From: Maea johnstoni
Lineage: Eukaryota; Annelida; Polychaeta; Spionida; Magelonidae
Assembly (NCBI GenBank): GCA_963942565.1
Contig: OZ012687.1
Location: 8,229,231 to 8,293,230 of the forward strand
Length of the DNA stretch: 64,000 nucleotides
Direction: 5' to 3'
The translations under genes were made by a program, and so were the position numbers. The notes beneath the pieces were generated by a model. The model was not told the origin of the DNA. It saw nothing but the letters and a program-made list of their open reading frames with translations, and ran no database searches. Of the stretch, positions 23,622-37,556 are shown one piece after another. The first letter of the stretch is position 1; each line of letters begins with the position of its first letter.

Positions 23622-23800
23622 ATATTATTATTATTATTACTTTTATTATTATTATCATTTTTATCATTATAATCATTATTACTACCATTATCATTATCAT
23701 TATAATCATAATAATTATCATTATCATTATAATCATCACTATTATTATCACTATAATCATTATCTTCATCACCATCACCATCATCATTATAGTCATGAAT
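23545..23800. repeat. Degenerate (ATT)n/(ATC)n microsatellite
   Basis: Mixed TTA, TCA and ATTATC triplets over about 255 bp. The poly-Ile frames on both strands are artefacts. Confidence 0.9.
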
Positions 23801-24304
23801 ATTAGCTTCATTTTAATAAATCTCATGGATATACATATTCCTTCTCTTATTCTTGTGTTATTGGTGGAGCTTTTATTTTCACATTGTGTCTATTTCTTTC
23901 GAAGAGCGCCACACTGTTAAAACACTAGCACTCCTATGCTTTCTTATCCATCATAAGAACAGGAAATATCAGCTAAAGGAGTACTGAAATAAATTACAAA
24001 CATTTCTGAGAAAGCAGCACCTTTGAGCAATGAGTCTTTATTGCAAGTTGACTGATATTGTCAACCCTCTTACACACCAATCCATCATAAACACTATCCA
24101 ATACGGCTGCTGCTCTCAGCAATTCTTTATATATGCAATATTTATTGCACAAACTAATGGGCAATTAGCATCCTCCTGCTTGTCTTTACTACTTGTTTAC
24201 TTGGAGTTGATGATAAATCAATACCGATGTGGTTAACCACAACTGCATCTCAATGATATTTCTAGCCATTTGGAACATTGCAGCACACTGCTGTTGTGAT
24301 CCAG

Positions 24305-24690
24305 CCATCCAAGCATGGAGGACCTGATCCCTGCTATCATTGGTAGACATCCAGTTTATGCATGGGGAACTTGATTTCTGCTACCATTCTTATATATTAC
24401 ATTATCTAATGTTGCTGAGAAAAACCAGGATTATCCTAGGTAAATCCAAAGATTTCCCAGTCATTCTGAGCCTCACATGTTAAGGGTTGATTGGTTTGTG
24501 CCTGGGAGACCTGATTTTTGCCATCATTGGTAAACATTTCCTTACCTAATGTAGCTGGGAATACCAAGGAATTCCTAGGATTACTCTAGGTCAATCTAAA
24601 GATTTCCCAGGAATTCTGAGTACCTCATGTTCAGGGTTAATTGGATTGTGCATGGGCGACCTGATTTCTGCACTCATTCACATCTGGAGC
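24305..24690. repeat. Tandem repeat, about 170-bp unit, two to three copies
   Basis: Phrases GACCTGATTTCTGC (variants), AATCTAAAGATTTCCCAG and GTTAAGGGTTGATTGG / TTCAGGGTTAATTGG recur with about 165-180-bp spacing. Confidence 0.75.
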
Positions 24691-26099
<1,409 letters not shown>

Positions 26100-26660
26100 A
26101 TGCCAACCAGTGCAAAAGTTCACTGGCAGGCCAGAGAACAGTCCCTCTTCTGGTCTTGTGTAAGACTGTGCCCAGTATGTGAGGATGACCTAGGCAGTAG
26201 TTGGATATCCAAACCTTTATTACGGAAACCAGAATTATAATACAAATAAGTGCAAAAAAGCTCATTCATAACCTCTTCTGGTCTTGTGTAAGACTGTGTT
26301 CAGTATGTGAGGAGGGCCTTAATAAATAAGGCAACTATGTAATATTTGGGCATCCAAACCTTTGTGACAGAAACCAGAATTACCATGCAAATAAGTGCAA
26401 CAAAGTTCACTTATAAACTTCTCTTCTCTGGTTATGTGTAGCTAAGTTCAAAGATTGTGCTCAGTATGCTAAGTCGACCTTAGTTAATAAAGATACCAAG
26501 GCGTCATTTGGACATCCAAATCTTTGTGACAGAAACCACAATTATCATACAAATAAGTGCAACAAAGTTCACTCATTGGCCAAAGTGTTGCCCCTCTTCT
26601 GGTCATGTGTATCTCTCTTCAGAGACTGTATTCACTATGCAAAAAGTCAACAGGGTGTTT
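26100..26660. repeat. Tandem repeat, about 165-175-bp unit, three to four copies
   Basis: CTTCTGGTCTTGTGTAAGACTG, CCAAACCTTTGTGACAG and AATAAGTGCAACAAAGTTCA recur in order at about 26140, 26275, 26430 and 26595. Copies have diverged by substitutions and short indels. Confidence 0.85.
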
Positions 26661-26679
26661 GGGTGCCATTTGTACATGG

Positions 26680-26777
26680 CTCAAGTGGATCTTGAACCCC
26701 AGGCCTTGTGCAGTGGTGAGAAACAACTAGCAGTCAGGGTAACATGCCTTAGACCACTCAGCTATGGAGTCAGCCCA
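26680..26777 (-). mobile_element. tRNA-derived SINE head
   Basis: On the minus strand: GGGCTGACTCCA, A box TAGCTGAGTGG followed by TCTAAGGC, then B box GGTTCAAGATCC. A-to-B spacing is tRNA-like, but the cloverleaf is not intact. A second copy lies at 27003-27100 and both share about 40 bp outside the head (TTACAGG-CTGAGT-TCTGATTGTAGTGTTC). Confidence 0.75.
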
Positions 26778-27002
26778 TCTGGATGAGTTTACAGGTCTGA
26801 GTATCTGATTGTAGTGTTCTCCTAAACACTTCTTCTTACAAAATTTTCCTTACTGTGCTTTCACTAGGAAGAATGCTTGAAAATGTTCAAGGTGTTTCTG
26901 GCTGCTGTGAGCACTTCCAAGTTTAAATGTCTTATGAGGACAGGTCAGCAAATCACTTGCAAACATTCACAGAGAAAGATACCTATGAAGGATTTACTAA
27001 AT

Positions 27003-27100
27003 TGTGAGTGGATCCTGAACTCCAGGCCTTGTGCAATGGTGAGACAACTAGCATTTTTGTTCACATGCTTCAGACCACTCAGCTATGGGGTCAGCCCCTA
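27003..27100 (-). mobile_element. tRNA-derived SINE head, second copy
   Basis: On the minus strand: GGGGCTGACCCCATAGCTGA, GTGGTCTGAAGC, and GGAGTTCAGGATCC in the B-box position. It is homologous to 26680-26777 including flank, so one may be a local duplicate of the other. Confidence 0.7.
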
Positions 27101-27219
27101 TATAGTGTGTTTACAGGCCTGAGTCTCTGATTGTAGTGTTCCTACCTCCACCAATAATAATAATAATGACAGCAGTTGAATCTATCCATTTCTTAGAATG
27201 AATATATAAGAACTATACT

Positions 27220-27690
27220 CGAAATGATAAGGTCCACACCATATTGGTATAATTACAATTCAACGCAGACTGTAGATACTTAGGAATGACCACTCCTTTG
27301 AGACTACCCCACTATAGTTGAAAGGGGCATGGTTGAGACTTTAGAATGTGTTACCTGTTCTGAAACATGAGAAGACCTGATTTGGGCTACAATACTATAA
27401 AAGCATAATTAGAATTCAACACCAATTGTTCATATTTAAGTATAGCCATTCTTTGGGGGGGGGGGGGCATCGCTAAGACTAGATTATGTTACCCTACCCT
27501 GTTCTGAATCCAGAGAACACCTTTAAAATGATTTGGTCTACACTACAATAATTTGGCATAATTAGAATTCTACTCCAACTGTTCATATCTATGTATAACC
27601 GTTCCTTAGAGTACACCTGGGTGGTTAAAGGAGGCAAGGTATGGCTGATTAAGAGGGTCACCCTACCCTGTTCTACATGGAGAGAGGACT
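27220..27690. repeat. Tandem repeat, about 155-165-bp unit, three copies
   Basis: TGGTATAATTACAATTCAAC / AAGCATAATTAGAATTCAAC / TTGGCATAATTAGAATTCT mark successive units near 27245, 27402 and 27550. Each continues with a GACTGT(A/T)GATA- or TGTTCATAT-type phrase and an ACC(C)TGTTCT phrase. A G12 run (27457-27468) interrupts the second unit. Confidence 0.8.
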
Positions 27691-27795
27691 TTATTCACGT
27701 GGCGGCGGTGGTCTACAGTAATATGGTAAATCGCCTCCGTCTCCAGAGCTCCTACTGCTAGTCAAGCTGCCGGGGAAGAACACATTTTTCATTAT

Positions 27796-27811
27796 GGTTG
27801 TCATGGCAACC
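27796..27811. promoter_or_regulatory. RFX X-box, near-perfect palindrome
   Basis: GGTTGTCATGGCAACC; one mismatch from a perfect palindrome. It lies in a GC-richer island (about 27690-28100) that also holds a CCAAT box in reverse (GATTGGCT near 27853). Confidence 0.55.
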
Positions 27812-28249
27812 CTGTGGATGTTGCCTAGTGCTCATTCATATGTCGGGCTGTCTGATTGGCTCGTCAGGAAAGGGTGACTTAACTGCGGCAATATAATAAG
27901 GAAAACAGACACATTATGGGGGGCTATGTAAATACTAGCTCTTGCACTCCATGCTGCATTGCCCTGGGCTCCTCTGACCAAACACATGTCCAGACTGATG
28001 ATAAACAAGCCGTGGTTCAAAATGCATTTATTGCCTAAGGTAAAGAGAGAGTCGCATACTGGTCTCCGCGATCCATTAATAGATATATGCTAAGCTAAGC
28101 ACACCACCATCGCAGCCTTATTATCAACCTGAGTGGAGACCCATTGAAAATGTATAATATAAACACAACTAGCGCTTAATCAAAGCCCACATTGTCTCTG
28201 CTCACTCAATCAAAATGCATTGACTGTCAGTTAGTGAGAATACTGGTGC

Positions 28250-28600
28250 TTTAGGAGGAGGAAATGGGACGAGGAGGAGGAGGGGAGGAGGAAGAAGAAA
28301 AGAAGTGGAGAAGTGAGCAGGTACGGATTAAGCCTTGGTATTCAAGGTATGGTCAGAGACAGACCAGGAGAGGAGCGGAGAAGTGAGCCAGGAACAGGAC
28401 TGACAAAAAAAGGAGAAGTGGATATGTGAGTGACAGAGCAGGAGAACTAGTGGAGATGTGAGTCAGAGACAGGACAGGAGAGAGGAAACAAGGGTTAAGA
28501 AGTGAGCCAGAGACGAAATGGGAGAAGAAATGAGATGACATAACACGAAAGAGCAGAGAAATGAGCAGAGAATGGGGAGAAAGGGAAAAGCCATAAAGCG
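28250..28600. repeat. Purine-rich imperfect repeats
   Basis: AGGAGGAGG runs followed by five variants of GAGAAGTGAGCAG / GTGAGCCAGAGAC spaced 40-70 bp apart. Nearly all purine on the plus strand. Confidence 0.7.
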
Positions 28601-29500
28601 TCAATAGGGGAAGGGATAATAGACAAAAAGTGGGAGGAAATTTTTGTTATTTATTGTCATGTCTTATACAGATATGCCTATGCATAAAAAGAGCAATAAA
28701 GGATCACATCACCTACACATGTAAAGGAAAGAAAGAAGGAAAGTTTTTTCTGTATCCAAAATACTGTACATTCAAAACATTTGAATGGAATTTTCCTTCC
28801 GCCTACAATTTCTTCAAAAAACAAGAGTTATTCTGAAAGCAGTCACTGAGCATGCATATGCACATGCCACAGAGTGCATACCTATTTAGCCCAGGTAATC
28901 AAGCATAATATAAGAACAGTGGTGAGCACATTCCACTTAGCATGAAATAAAGTGTCATCCATAATGAATGATGTTCCGTGCGCACCGTAGCATGTGTACT
29001 GTCAGCTCGTGCTGCCTGTTACGTGGTCGCCAAGGTCAACTGGGCTAATTTTACGCTACCATGGCGTGTAGCTGGTCATTCATTTCCCTGCATTATTCAT
29101 GCACACATTGTGGCTTATACCCCCCTTAACGCCTTAATACATGCATTGTGGCTTGTTCTCCTAATTGCATAATAGATACATTGTGGCGCTATCCTTAATT
29201 GAGTGACAAGCAGTACTGATCTAACTTATCATCCAAATTATAACAATTTGTTTGTTTTAGGTTGTTTTTTTAAGTGAAAATCATTAAGATATTTGACCAT
29301 TCTAGGGCTAGGCACCATTACTTGTTACTGTAGTAAACACTGGTATCAAGACAACAATAATACTGTTTTGGTTACTTTACCAATGCAACTTAATAGCTAG
29401 GAGGGTAGGGGTTATCATATGATAATCAAATTGATTGGTCCCTATCGACTAATGAAGCCTTGATGCCAAGAAGATAGGGTTTACCTGTACTAAATTAAGG
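28601..29500. other. Unique sequence without recognised feature
   Basis: A short repeated phrase (GCATTGTGGCTT(A/G)T near 29100-29160) occurs, otherwise nothing recognised. Confidence 0.4.
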
Positions 29501-29509
29501 GCCAGCCCC

Positions 29510-29745
29510 CTCTAATTATGGCCTGCCCTGATGGCCATGTGGTCAAAGGCATTGCTATTGACTATTTATTAGCCATCTCTCACCATTGCCCAGGTTCGAA
29601 ACCTGGCTGGGGCAAGTAAGAAAGATGCCAGTGACTTGGGTTTAGGTGGTGGTTTTTGGGAAGTACTCAAGGTCTCTTCCACTACGTACAACTAGCTGGT
29701 TGCAACTTAGCCGCAAAATTGACGAAAATGGAAATACCAAGCCCC
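29510..29745 (+). mobile_element. tRNA-derived SINE, near full-length
   Basis: Head: GCCCTGATGGCCATGTGGTC (A-box region) and CAGGTTCGAAACCTGG (exact B-box consensus GGTTCGAAACC). Body: GCCAGTGACTTGGGTTTAGG, TGGTTTTTGGGAAGTACTC, then ACAACTAGCTGGTTGC. The body order is shared with 11530-11635 (minus), 39985-40250, 55485-55550 and 63315-63436 (minus). No long A tail is visible. Confidence 0.8.
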
Positions 29746-30789
29746 CTCTAATGGACTTAAGCCTAGTGGCCAGGAGAGTTTTTTCAAGCAACCTAAAGGA
29801 GCAGAAATCTTGTGGAATGCAGCCCCGGCATGCAGAGGCCTGCCTGCCTGACTTCCCTCCTCCTCCCACCTGTAATAGAGCTCTAATTGATTATTTCTGC
29901 GCTCTTATGATTATTGATGCCCTCCATGTCGACATGACAGAACACTCCCATCAATTTTGAGTGGCTGGCAGACAAACAGTAAGATGTATGGCTATGCTAA
30001 TGTTGCCATACCAGGCTGCCTCTGTACCCTTTGTTTGTTAGGGTATTGATCTGGCCCATATTACAGCCTGCACACTGCCGCTGCTGCTAAACCCACACTC
30101 TTCTTCGTCTTCCTCGTCTTTTTACTGTTGTGTGCAGGCTGCTGCTCCTGCTGGGCGCCTAACGCTGGGCAATAGGGTTCTCATACGGGCGCACTGCAAG
30201 CCGTACCCTACCACTACCGGTACTCACTTCAGGGTACCTGCAGGATTTCATACCACAGGGTTCTTCAAGGCTATAGTTGATTCTTTCAGTAATTGGTCCT
30301 GTTGAGCAAACAAATCCATTAAAGATTTATTTTTTTATTTTTGTCACTTTTTCTGCCCTATTAGGGCCAAGTTGTGACTAGCCAGTCCTCATCAAGTATT
30401 TTGTGATTAATATTACTAAATTTGATGAGTATAGTTGAGTTGTGCGGATATGCGATCAATCAAGATGAAAAAGTAATAAAATCAGATGCAAGCTAAATTG
30501 ATTGAAATCTTTTACTTGAAAATTATCAAACCTTTGTTTCCCTGAATGAAACTAAATTCCAAAGTTCAAAACTATAGGGAGGTCTGCCTAACAGGTTGGT
30601 AGTAACCTAGAATTGCCTTACCGCTTGAAAATCATGTCAGTGGCAATTTGAGTGAAATGAATGGATAATATTTGAGCAGTCTATCATTTCTGTTACAACA
30701 GGCACAGCTGGCAATGACACATGCCTTACCACGACAACTGGGTTAAGCTGTGCCGAGCCATAAGACAAGAAAATAGAGTTTTATCTACG
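29746..30789. other. Unique sequence without recognised feature
   Basis: A GC-richer part at 30060-30260 contains CTGCTG and a TCTTCGTCTTCCTCGTC run; no exon or element recognised. GTTGCCATACCAGG at 30003 is a weak X-box half-site. Confidence 0.35.
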
Positions 30790-30794
30790 GTCAA

Positions 30795-31195
30795 TACAAT
30801 ATAGTTCCATCACTGCTCACCAGGTGGCCTGTCACAGGTATGTTTTAGGTGCGTTTGGTATATAACCATAGACGAAGACAATGGCATATCTTACTAATAA
30901 ATGAAGCTGATTATGTTATTTTAGCTCTACAATTGATCGTCAAGTGGTTTGACACAGGTAAGCTTTCTCAGCATTGTGGTATATAAACATAGGCCAAGGA
31001 AGTGGTATGTTATAGTTATTGACAAGTGGATACCTTAAGATGAACCTGACCACGACTATTCCTTAGTTTCACTATTGATCACCAATTGGCATGAAACAGG
31101 TATGCTTTCTTGGTGTTGTGGTATATAACCATAGGCCAAGTAAGTGGCATGTTATAGTTATTAACAAATGTATACCTTAAGTTGAACACCACAAT
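30795..31195. repeat. Tandem repeat, about 140-bp unit, three copies
   Basis: Each copy has CCA(T/A)(C/T)ACTG-type start, ACA(G)GTA(T/A)GCTTTCT or ACAGGTATGTTTTA, GGTATATAACCATAG(G/A)C and TATACCTTAAG-type end. Units begin near 30803, 30927 and 31070. Confidence 0.8.
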
Positions 31196-32632
31196 CAAAT
31201 TGTTCAGAATTTTGAGCGATTAATCAATAATTCATTTTTCATAAGAAGTGTTGTTTACCAAAATGACAGGCCTAGAAAAGAAACAAGTAATCATTTTGAA
31301 AATGTCAACAAGGATATGAACCTCATTAAACAGGATTTCTGTGATATTTATGAGTTATCCATTAGCGGAACTTGATAAAATGTAGTTTTTTTTGTGTTTT
31401 TTTAGCAATAATCAAATTGCATTGTTTATGGCATAATGATTGGTTAATCAAATAAAAGATTAAATATACATTAAATCGTAGTCATATCACTAGTCATAGC
31501 ACACAGGGTGCAATTAAGCTTCTACGTAACTGCTAGTAGTGCTTTTTCATAGAATAAGAGATAGGTCGAGTCCGGGCCACCAAATTCTTGACAGGTCTTG
31601 AGATCCCCACTACTGTGAGATACAAAAGCACTTGCATCACGTTAACGTGATTCCCTTCTAGATCAAACACATGAGCCAGTGGGAAATCATCATGTGGCAT
31701 TGATAAGGCAGGAGCAGCAAACACGTTGTCAAGAGGCAACAAACCACAAAAAAAACATGCCACAAAATCTATAGCAGTATCTCAGAGAGAGCCATCCTGG
31801 AGTCCACTGACTACTCCATTATGCTCATTCATTCAGCCCTAGAGTTCACCTCGACTAGTGTCGTTGCGATCCTGGACACTTTTGAAGGTAACTTGGGATT
31901 AAAGCAGCACTTCATGAATATTTGAAGGGGAGTCATGTTTGGGTCTTGAAGATAATCCACTCCTGCTCCAGATGCCCAAAGAACCTAATATATATATATA
32001 TATATATACATATGATGAAAACCATGCTGACCTTAACTGGTCATGCACAGTCCAACCAAATACTTAAAATGAACACCTACTGCACAAGAAAAAAGGTAGT
32101 ATTTTCAAATAATTTGAATAAGAGATGTACATGTATATCAGTTATGGGTACACAACTTTTATTCAAATATTTCTTTGAATCAGGAACAATATATGATTGT
32201 TTGATATATTTATTGTTCGTGTTTGAATTCACTATTTAGAGCTGCATACAAACATTCTTACATAATTAATGTTTATACGTACATGTTCCCAATGTGTGCT
32301 AATTAGTTAGGTTTCTGCCCAGCAGATGGCAGGCCAGTCAGGCAGACTAGAGGCTCCATCCATCACCACTAGCAGGACAAATGGTGGCTGTGTGTACAAA
32401 TAGAGCCCGAAATGAATAAATACGCTCCATAAATTTAGCAAACAGCATTTCATGTGCCGTAAACCAATATCACTGAAGACATATGGAAAATGTGATCCCT
32501 TCTGCATACCGTAAAACCCCCATTGAGCATGAGGCCACCGACATCCAGTGACTGATCCCAGCTTAAAACGGAATTCCCTGTTCCACTAAAACCTTTCACA
32601 CAATTCTGAAATATTGATACTACTATGCAAAG
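31196..32632. other. Unique sequence with small repeats
   Basis: A TA run of about 20 bp at 31988-32008. A family A-like interior phrase (GGATCCTGGACACTTTTGAAGG type) lies near 31870-31930 without termini. No gene recognised. Confidence 0.35.
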
Positions 32633-32646
32633 GTATCCATGGCAAC
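32633..32646. promoter_or_regulatory. RFX X-box-like site
   Basis: GTATCCATGGCAAC: one perfect half-site (GGCAAC) and one GTATCC half-site that fits the degenerate GTNNCC consensus. Confidence 0.45.
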
Positions 32647-32701
32647 AAAAATCATTAAATCTTAAGAATGGTGTGAGAGTGTGGAGAGGAGAGATGCAGA
32701 A

Positions 32702-32832
32702 TGCGTTTTAGCATGAGATAGATATTCCCAGCACTGGTTAGAGGCTGTGGGTAGAGCTATCATAATGGTGTTTAGCATGAGATAGATATTCACAGCACTG
32801 GTTAGTGGCTGTGGGTAGAGCTATCATAGCGA
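32702..32832. repeat. Direct tandem duplication, about 66-bp unit
   Basis: TTAGCATGAGATAGATATTC then CAGCACTGGTTAG and GGCTGTGGGTAGAGCTATC are present twice with only a few differences, so it is recent. Confidence 0.9.
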
Positions 32833-33164
32833 TGTTTATGGACTGGGGGAATGCTAATAGCTTCACTATTTCAAAAGCATGTGACGGAATTGACAATCAA
32901 CTAGAACTACTAATGCACACACAATAACTGACTGGGTGAATATAATCACTTGTTTTGAATGCTTAATGGTTTATAAGGTATATTCAGCCCACAATGAACT
33001 GAATTGTTTGTAGTGAACTGAATTATAAAGACAAAAAAAAAAACAATTCTTAATTGCCAAATCTGTATTCAATAGATACTCATATCACAATCATATTCTC
33101 ATTATTTGATATATTAATCATCTTTTGTAACTCATTCGTCATAAGAAATCTAAGCATGGGGTGG

Positions 33165-33385
33165 TTAACCCTTTTGATGCTGAGTCCTTGGCACTTTTTT
33201 GTCCTCATCACAATATTGCAAAATATTGGACAATAATCTAAACCCTGTCATGTTGGTATTCATTGAAAAGCCCTCGCTGAGTACTATCAGATGAAAACCC
33301 ATGTGCCAGGGTTCCAGACATTTTTCAATTTTTTTTCAAATTATTTTGTATTGTCCAAATCAGCCACCAGCAGCACAAGGGCTTA
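33165..33385. mobile_element. piggyBac-type MITE, family B
   Basis: TTAA at 33165-33168, left end CCCTTTTGATGCTGAG; right end CCAGCAGCACAAGGG with a decayed CTTA. The interior contains CCCTGTCATGTTGGTATTC as in other copies. Confidence 0.8.
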
Positions 33386-33983
33386 TGGATTCATACTTCT
33401 AGCGCTAAAAAAAAGGCCTGGCTTTTTACAATATTTCTCTGACAATAGCGTAAATCAAAGAAGAAATGTTCATCAGAACTCACCTTGCCGCTCTGACTAT
33501 TTCATGAACTTGAGTACCGTTTAGTATTTTTCAAATTCATCAGAGATCCATACAATATAAATTTTCAAGGGAATCTCTGAACATGAATGAGTTGTATGTT
33601 TTTTAATTTGCCACACGACACACACGGTGTTGCAGTCATGCAGGTTGACCTAGACTTTGCCTGGGGCCTCCTCCACGCCCCCTCCTTAGCCCAGCTAACT
33701 GTTAGTAGAGTAGCCTCTGACGCAGAGGATATCGCATCTGTTTGATCAAAGTCTCACAGCCCCTAGATATTCTGACGTCAGTCATGAAAGTCAACATCAG
33801 CAGTTGATACCATACAGGCCTATTGTACTTCAATTTTATCGCTCTATTGTATGCGAGATGCTTCATACATATCACTGTTTCTAAAAATAGCTGCGTGTGG
33901 GTTATTTATAGATACTTCAGTTTAATAAGATACTATCAATGCAAAACCGTCAAAAGTGTTTGGTAAGAGTGTTATATATGCAA

Positions 33984-34553
<570 letters not shown>

Positions 34554-34885
34554 ATGGACATAGAAGTCATCACACCGTCAGTCTTGATGGGAGTCTAAAC
34601 ATTGGTCATAATAATTTTGGCGAGGGTGAGAACGGGACAAGTTAAATGCGCGGCTGATCTGTGCACTCCCAGTCCTCCTCCTCCTCCTCCCGGCTTATCA
34701 AAACCATCCAATCAACAGCCCTAAGACAGTGATTGCTCATGTGGAATGCAACTGTAATTTATCGCTGTTTCGGAGAAGTATATGAGAGAATCCATCATAC
34801 TTGTCAAGTTATCACGCTCCCCTGGCCACTCATAAGCCTATTTGATGATAGGCTGTCCATTACAGTTAGAAATGGGAGGAGATTG

Positions 34886-34934
34886 CTCCAGCAGCAGCCA
34901 CAGCAGCAGCAGCAGCCACGGCAGCAGCAGCGTC
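34886..34934. repeat. (CAG)n-rich trinucleotide run
   Basis: CAGCAGCAGCCACAGCAGCAG-type pattern with CCA/CGG interruptions. A plus frame reads it as poly-Gln, but no exon context is seen. Confidence 0.9.
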
Positions 34935-35170
34935 TGTAAGCTAGAATACTTGATTTCCTTCCCACTACCTTGCTCAATTAATACTGCACTACCAGTTAAT
35001 TAAATCCTAGGATGCTCCTCTGTGTCAGTGGAGAACCACTTTGTCTTCAATTGTTTTCACCCAGGAAAGTCAATTTGTCAGGAATCATTTCCATCTACAG
35101 ACCTGGAGGTAGTCACAGCTGTGTATCGCAGGAGGGCCATTTTACCTGGTCATGAGAATGATATTCTGTA

Positions 35171-35390
35171 CTAACCCATTCATTCCTGTTGGCTACCAAA
35201 ATGTTCGGACTCTTATTGGAATATTTTCCTAGTAAGACCAAATTTTGGAAAACATTTGAAAGAGGCATTATTTAGCATGCAAAGTAGATCTTTCCTTTAA
35301 ATTATTTGTAATTTTACGTTAAATTCCTTTATAGCAAATTCACCTTTTTCCAAAAGCATCTTAGATCAAGATAATACCACCACATTTTCA
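35171..35390. mobile_element. piggyBac-type MITE, family A, right-truncated
   Basis: CTAA then CCCATTCATTCCTG at the left; interior phrases (AAAAGCATCTTAGATC, GGAAAACATTTGAAAG) match family A. No right terminus was found; it runs towards a G13 tract (35446-35458). Confidence 0.6.
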
Positions 35391-36212
35391 TGTAAAAAAG
35401 AAACAAACATTCAGACACTGTTTTTTTGTTGTTGTTTTTTGTTTGGGGGGGGGGGGGGGTATATTCATTTTTAGTTTGAAAAAAAAGCTGTAAGCTATAT
35501 TCAGTCACATATATCTTATTTTTTAACTGCACAAAAACAAAATTGCACATTAATTGAACTAGGTAGTTTATCCTGCATATGCTTTTATTAAATTGATAGT
35601 TCTTATATATTTCTTTGTAATCAAGATACTTCTATGTATATGTCAGACTGTGTGTAAATGGTTAAGGGGTGTCCCTCAGGGACCAATGCATGTGGCGATT
35701 TAGTTCATACAATCACCACAAGAGGGAGGCTGCAGATTATCACCCTAACACTCTAGCGCACTGCAGTGCCATCTATCCATCAAGGATGACACCAGAATCT
35801 GGCACAGCAGACAGGATTCACTAACAACCATTCAGTTCACACTAATTAATCACCCGCTCTACCAGCCCACCCATCTCTATCGTATAGATTATACATATCT
35901 ATTCCACTTATTGGGTCAATGACAATGAATATATGAAAATATGGGCAGTTTCATACATAGCATTGTGGTGTTATCAGCAGCTGTTGTATCCAGGCACCTA
36001 TGACACAGTAATAGATAGCAAAGGCAGAAGCTATTAGGGAGGGGAGGATTAAGATCAGAATGGTGACCTATGCATTTAGTATAGCTCAACAAAACTCAAT
36101 GCACAAGACAAAATGATGCGGTGCATAGATGATTGTAACTTTCCAAGTTTATATAATGGTGGAATAGCAAGCAAATGTATGTTGCCATGCCAATCTGAGA
36201 GAAAAAATGTCC
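35391..36212. other. Unique sequence with a CCATCTATCC repeat relative
   Basis: GCAGTGCCATCTATCCATCA and GGATGACACCAGAATC near 35763-35800 match the minisatellite at 50400-50565, as a single dispersed unit. Otherwise nothing recognised. Confidence 0.4.
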
Positions 36213-36379
36213 TTAATCCTTTCTTTTGGGTAAAAACACATGGTTTCTTATTCTCACAGAATCAATTTTCAACTCTCCAAATATCATGTAAATCAATGAT
36301 CTATTCCTATGTTATTTTCAAAAGTACCATAGAACCAGATGTAACTCTTTAAGAGGAATCCTGGGCATGAATTGGTCAA
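36213..36379. mobile_element. piggyBac-type MITE, family A, decayed
   Basis: TTAA at 36213-36216; right end GGGCATGAATTGG followed by TCAA. The interior TTATTTTCAAAAGTACCATAG and CCAGATGTAAC match family A. Confidence 0.55.
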
Positions 36380-36588
36380 CAGGTCAGGAAAAGTTCATAT
36401 GTACAGATATGACATTAACACTGTTTTCAAACAATGGTTCACTGAGAGGTGAATGCTTGCCTCTTAGTTGAGACTTTGGAACCTTATCTAGGACTGAGGC
36501 AAGTCCTGTTTGATATGATGAACATATCAGCTGTAGAGAGAATGTGATAAACAATTAGATAATAATTATCTTGAGAGCAAATAGCCGC

Positions 36589-37556
36589 CGTAGTAAATAT
36601 GTGTATCAGTAAGTGTGGACGGGTCCTGATAGAGTATTGAGTGTAAACATATTAAGATATGATAAAAGCATGAGATAAACACTAGCCTAGAGTCTAGGCT
36701 GTAATAAGTGTATCCATTCTGTAGGGGCACTGATAGAGTACGGAGTGTAAACATATTAAGATATGATTAAAGCATGAGATAAACACTAGCCTAGAGTCTA
36801 GGCTGTAATAAGTGTATCCATTCTGTAGGGGCACTGATAGAGTACAGAGTGTAAACATATTAAGATGTGATAAAAGCATGAGATGAACACTAGCCTAGAG
36901 TCTAGGCTGTAATAAGTGTATCCATTCTGTAGGGGCACTGATAGAGTACAGAGTGTAAACATATTAAGATGTGATGAAAGCATGAGATAAACACTAGCCT
37001 AGAGTCTAGGCTGTAATAAGTGTATCCATTCTGTAGGGGCACTGATAGAGTATTGAGTGTAAACATATTAAGATGTGGTAAAAGCATGAGATAAACACTA
37101 GCCTAGAGTCTAGGCTGTAATAAGTATATCCATTCTGTACGGGCACTGATAGGGTACGGAGTGTAAACATATTAAGATATGATAAAAGCATGAGATAAAC
37201 ACTAGCCTAGAGTCTAGGCTGTAATAAGTATATCCATTCTGTACGGGCACTGATAGGGTACGGAGTGTAAACATATTAAGATATGATAAAAGCATGAGAT
37301 AAACACTAGCCTAGAGTCTAGGCTGTAATAAATGTATCCATTCTGTAGGGGCACTGATAGAGTACAGAGTGTAAACATATTAAGATGTGATAAAAGCATG
37401 AGATAAACACTAGCCTAGAGTCTAGGCTGTAATAAGTGTCTCTACTCTGTAGGGGCACTGATCGAGTTAGGAGTGTAATCATATTAAGATATGATAAAAG
37501 CATGAGATAAACACTAGCCTAGAGTCTAGGCTGTAATAAGTGTATCCATTCTGTAA
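36589..37556. repeat. 104-bp tandem array, nine copies, each with an invariant hairpin
   Basis: The phrase ACTAGCCTAGAGTCTAGG starts at 36681 and then every 104 bp to 37513 (nine times), preceded by a diverged first unit. Inside it, AGCCTAGA-G-TCTAGGCT is a perfect 17-bp palindrome, unchanged in all nine copies. Other positions vary (e.g. GTACGGAGTG/GTACAGAGTG/GTATTGAGTG). The 61-codon minus-strand frames starting every 104 bp are by-products; 104 is not a multiple of three. Confidence 0.95.

Noticed and set aside
23536-23920. Poly-Ile/Met frames resembling membrane proteins
   Set aside because: ATT/ATC microsatellite on both strands; likewise 45122-45463.
26680-27100. Two functional tRNA genes on the minus strand
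   Set aside because: A and B boxes are present but stems do not pair well and the copies share SINE-like flanks.
29646-29960. 104-codon plus-strand frame and its antisense partner
   Set aside because: Overlaps the 3' part of the SINE at 29510-29745.
36566-37503. Eight overlapping 61-codon minus-strand frames
   Set aside because: One copy per 104-bp unit; the period breaks the frame, so they are satellite by-products.
36589-37556. CRISPR-like array with regular palindromic repeats
   Set aside because: The whole 104-bp unit repeats with no unique spacers, and the setting is eukaryotic.
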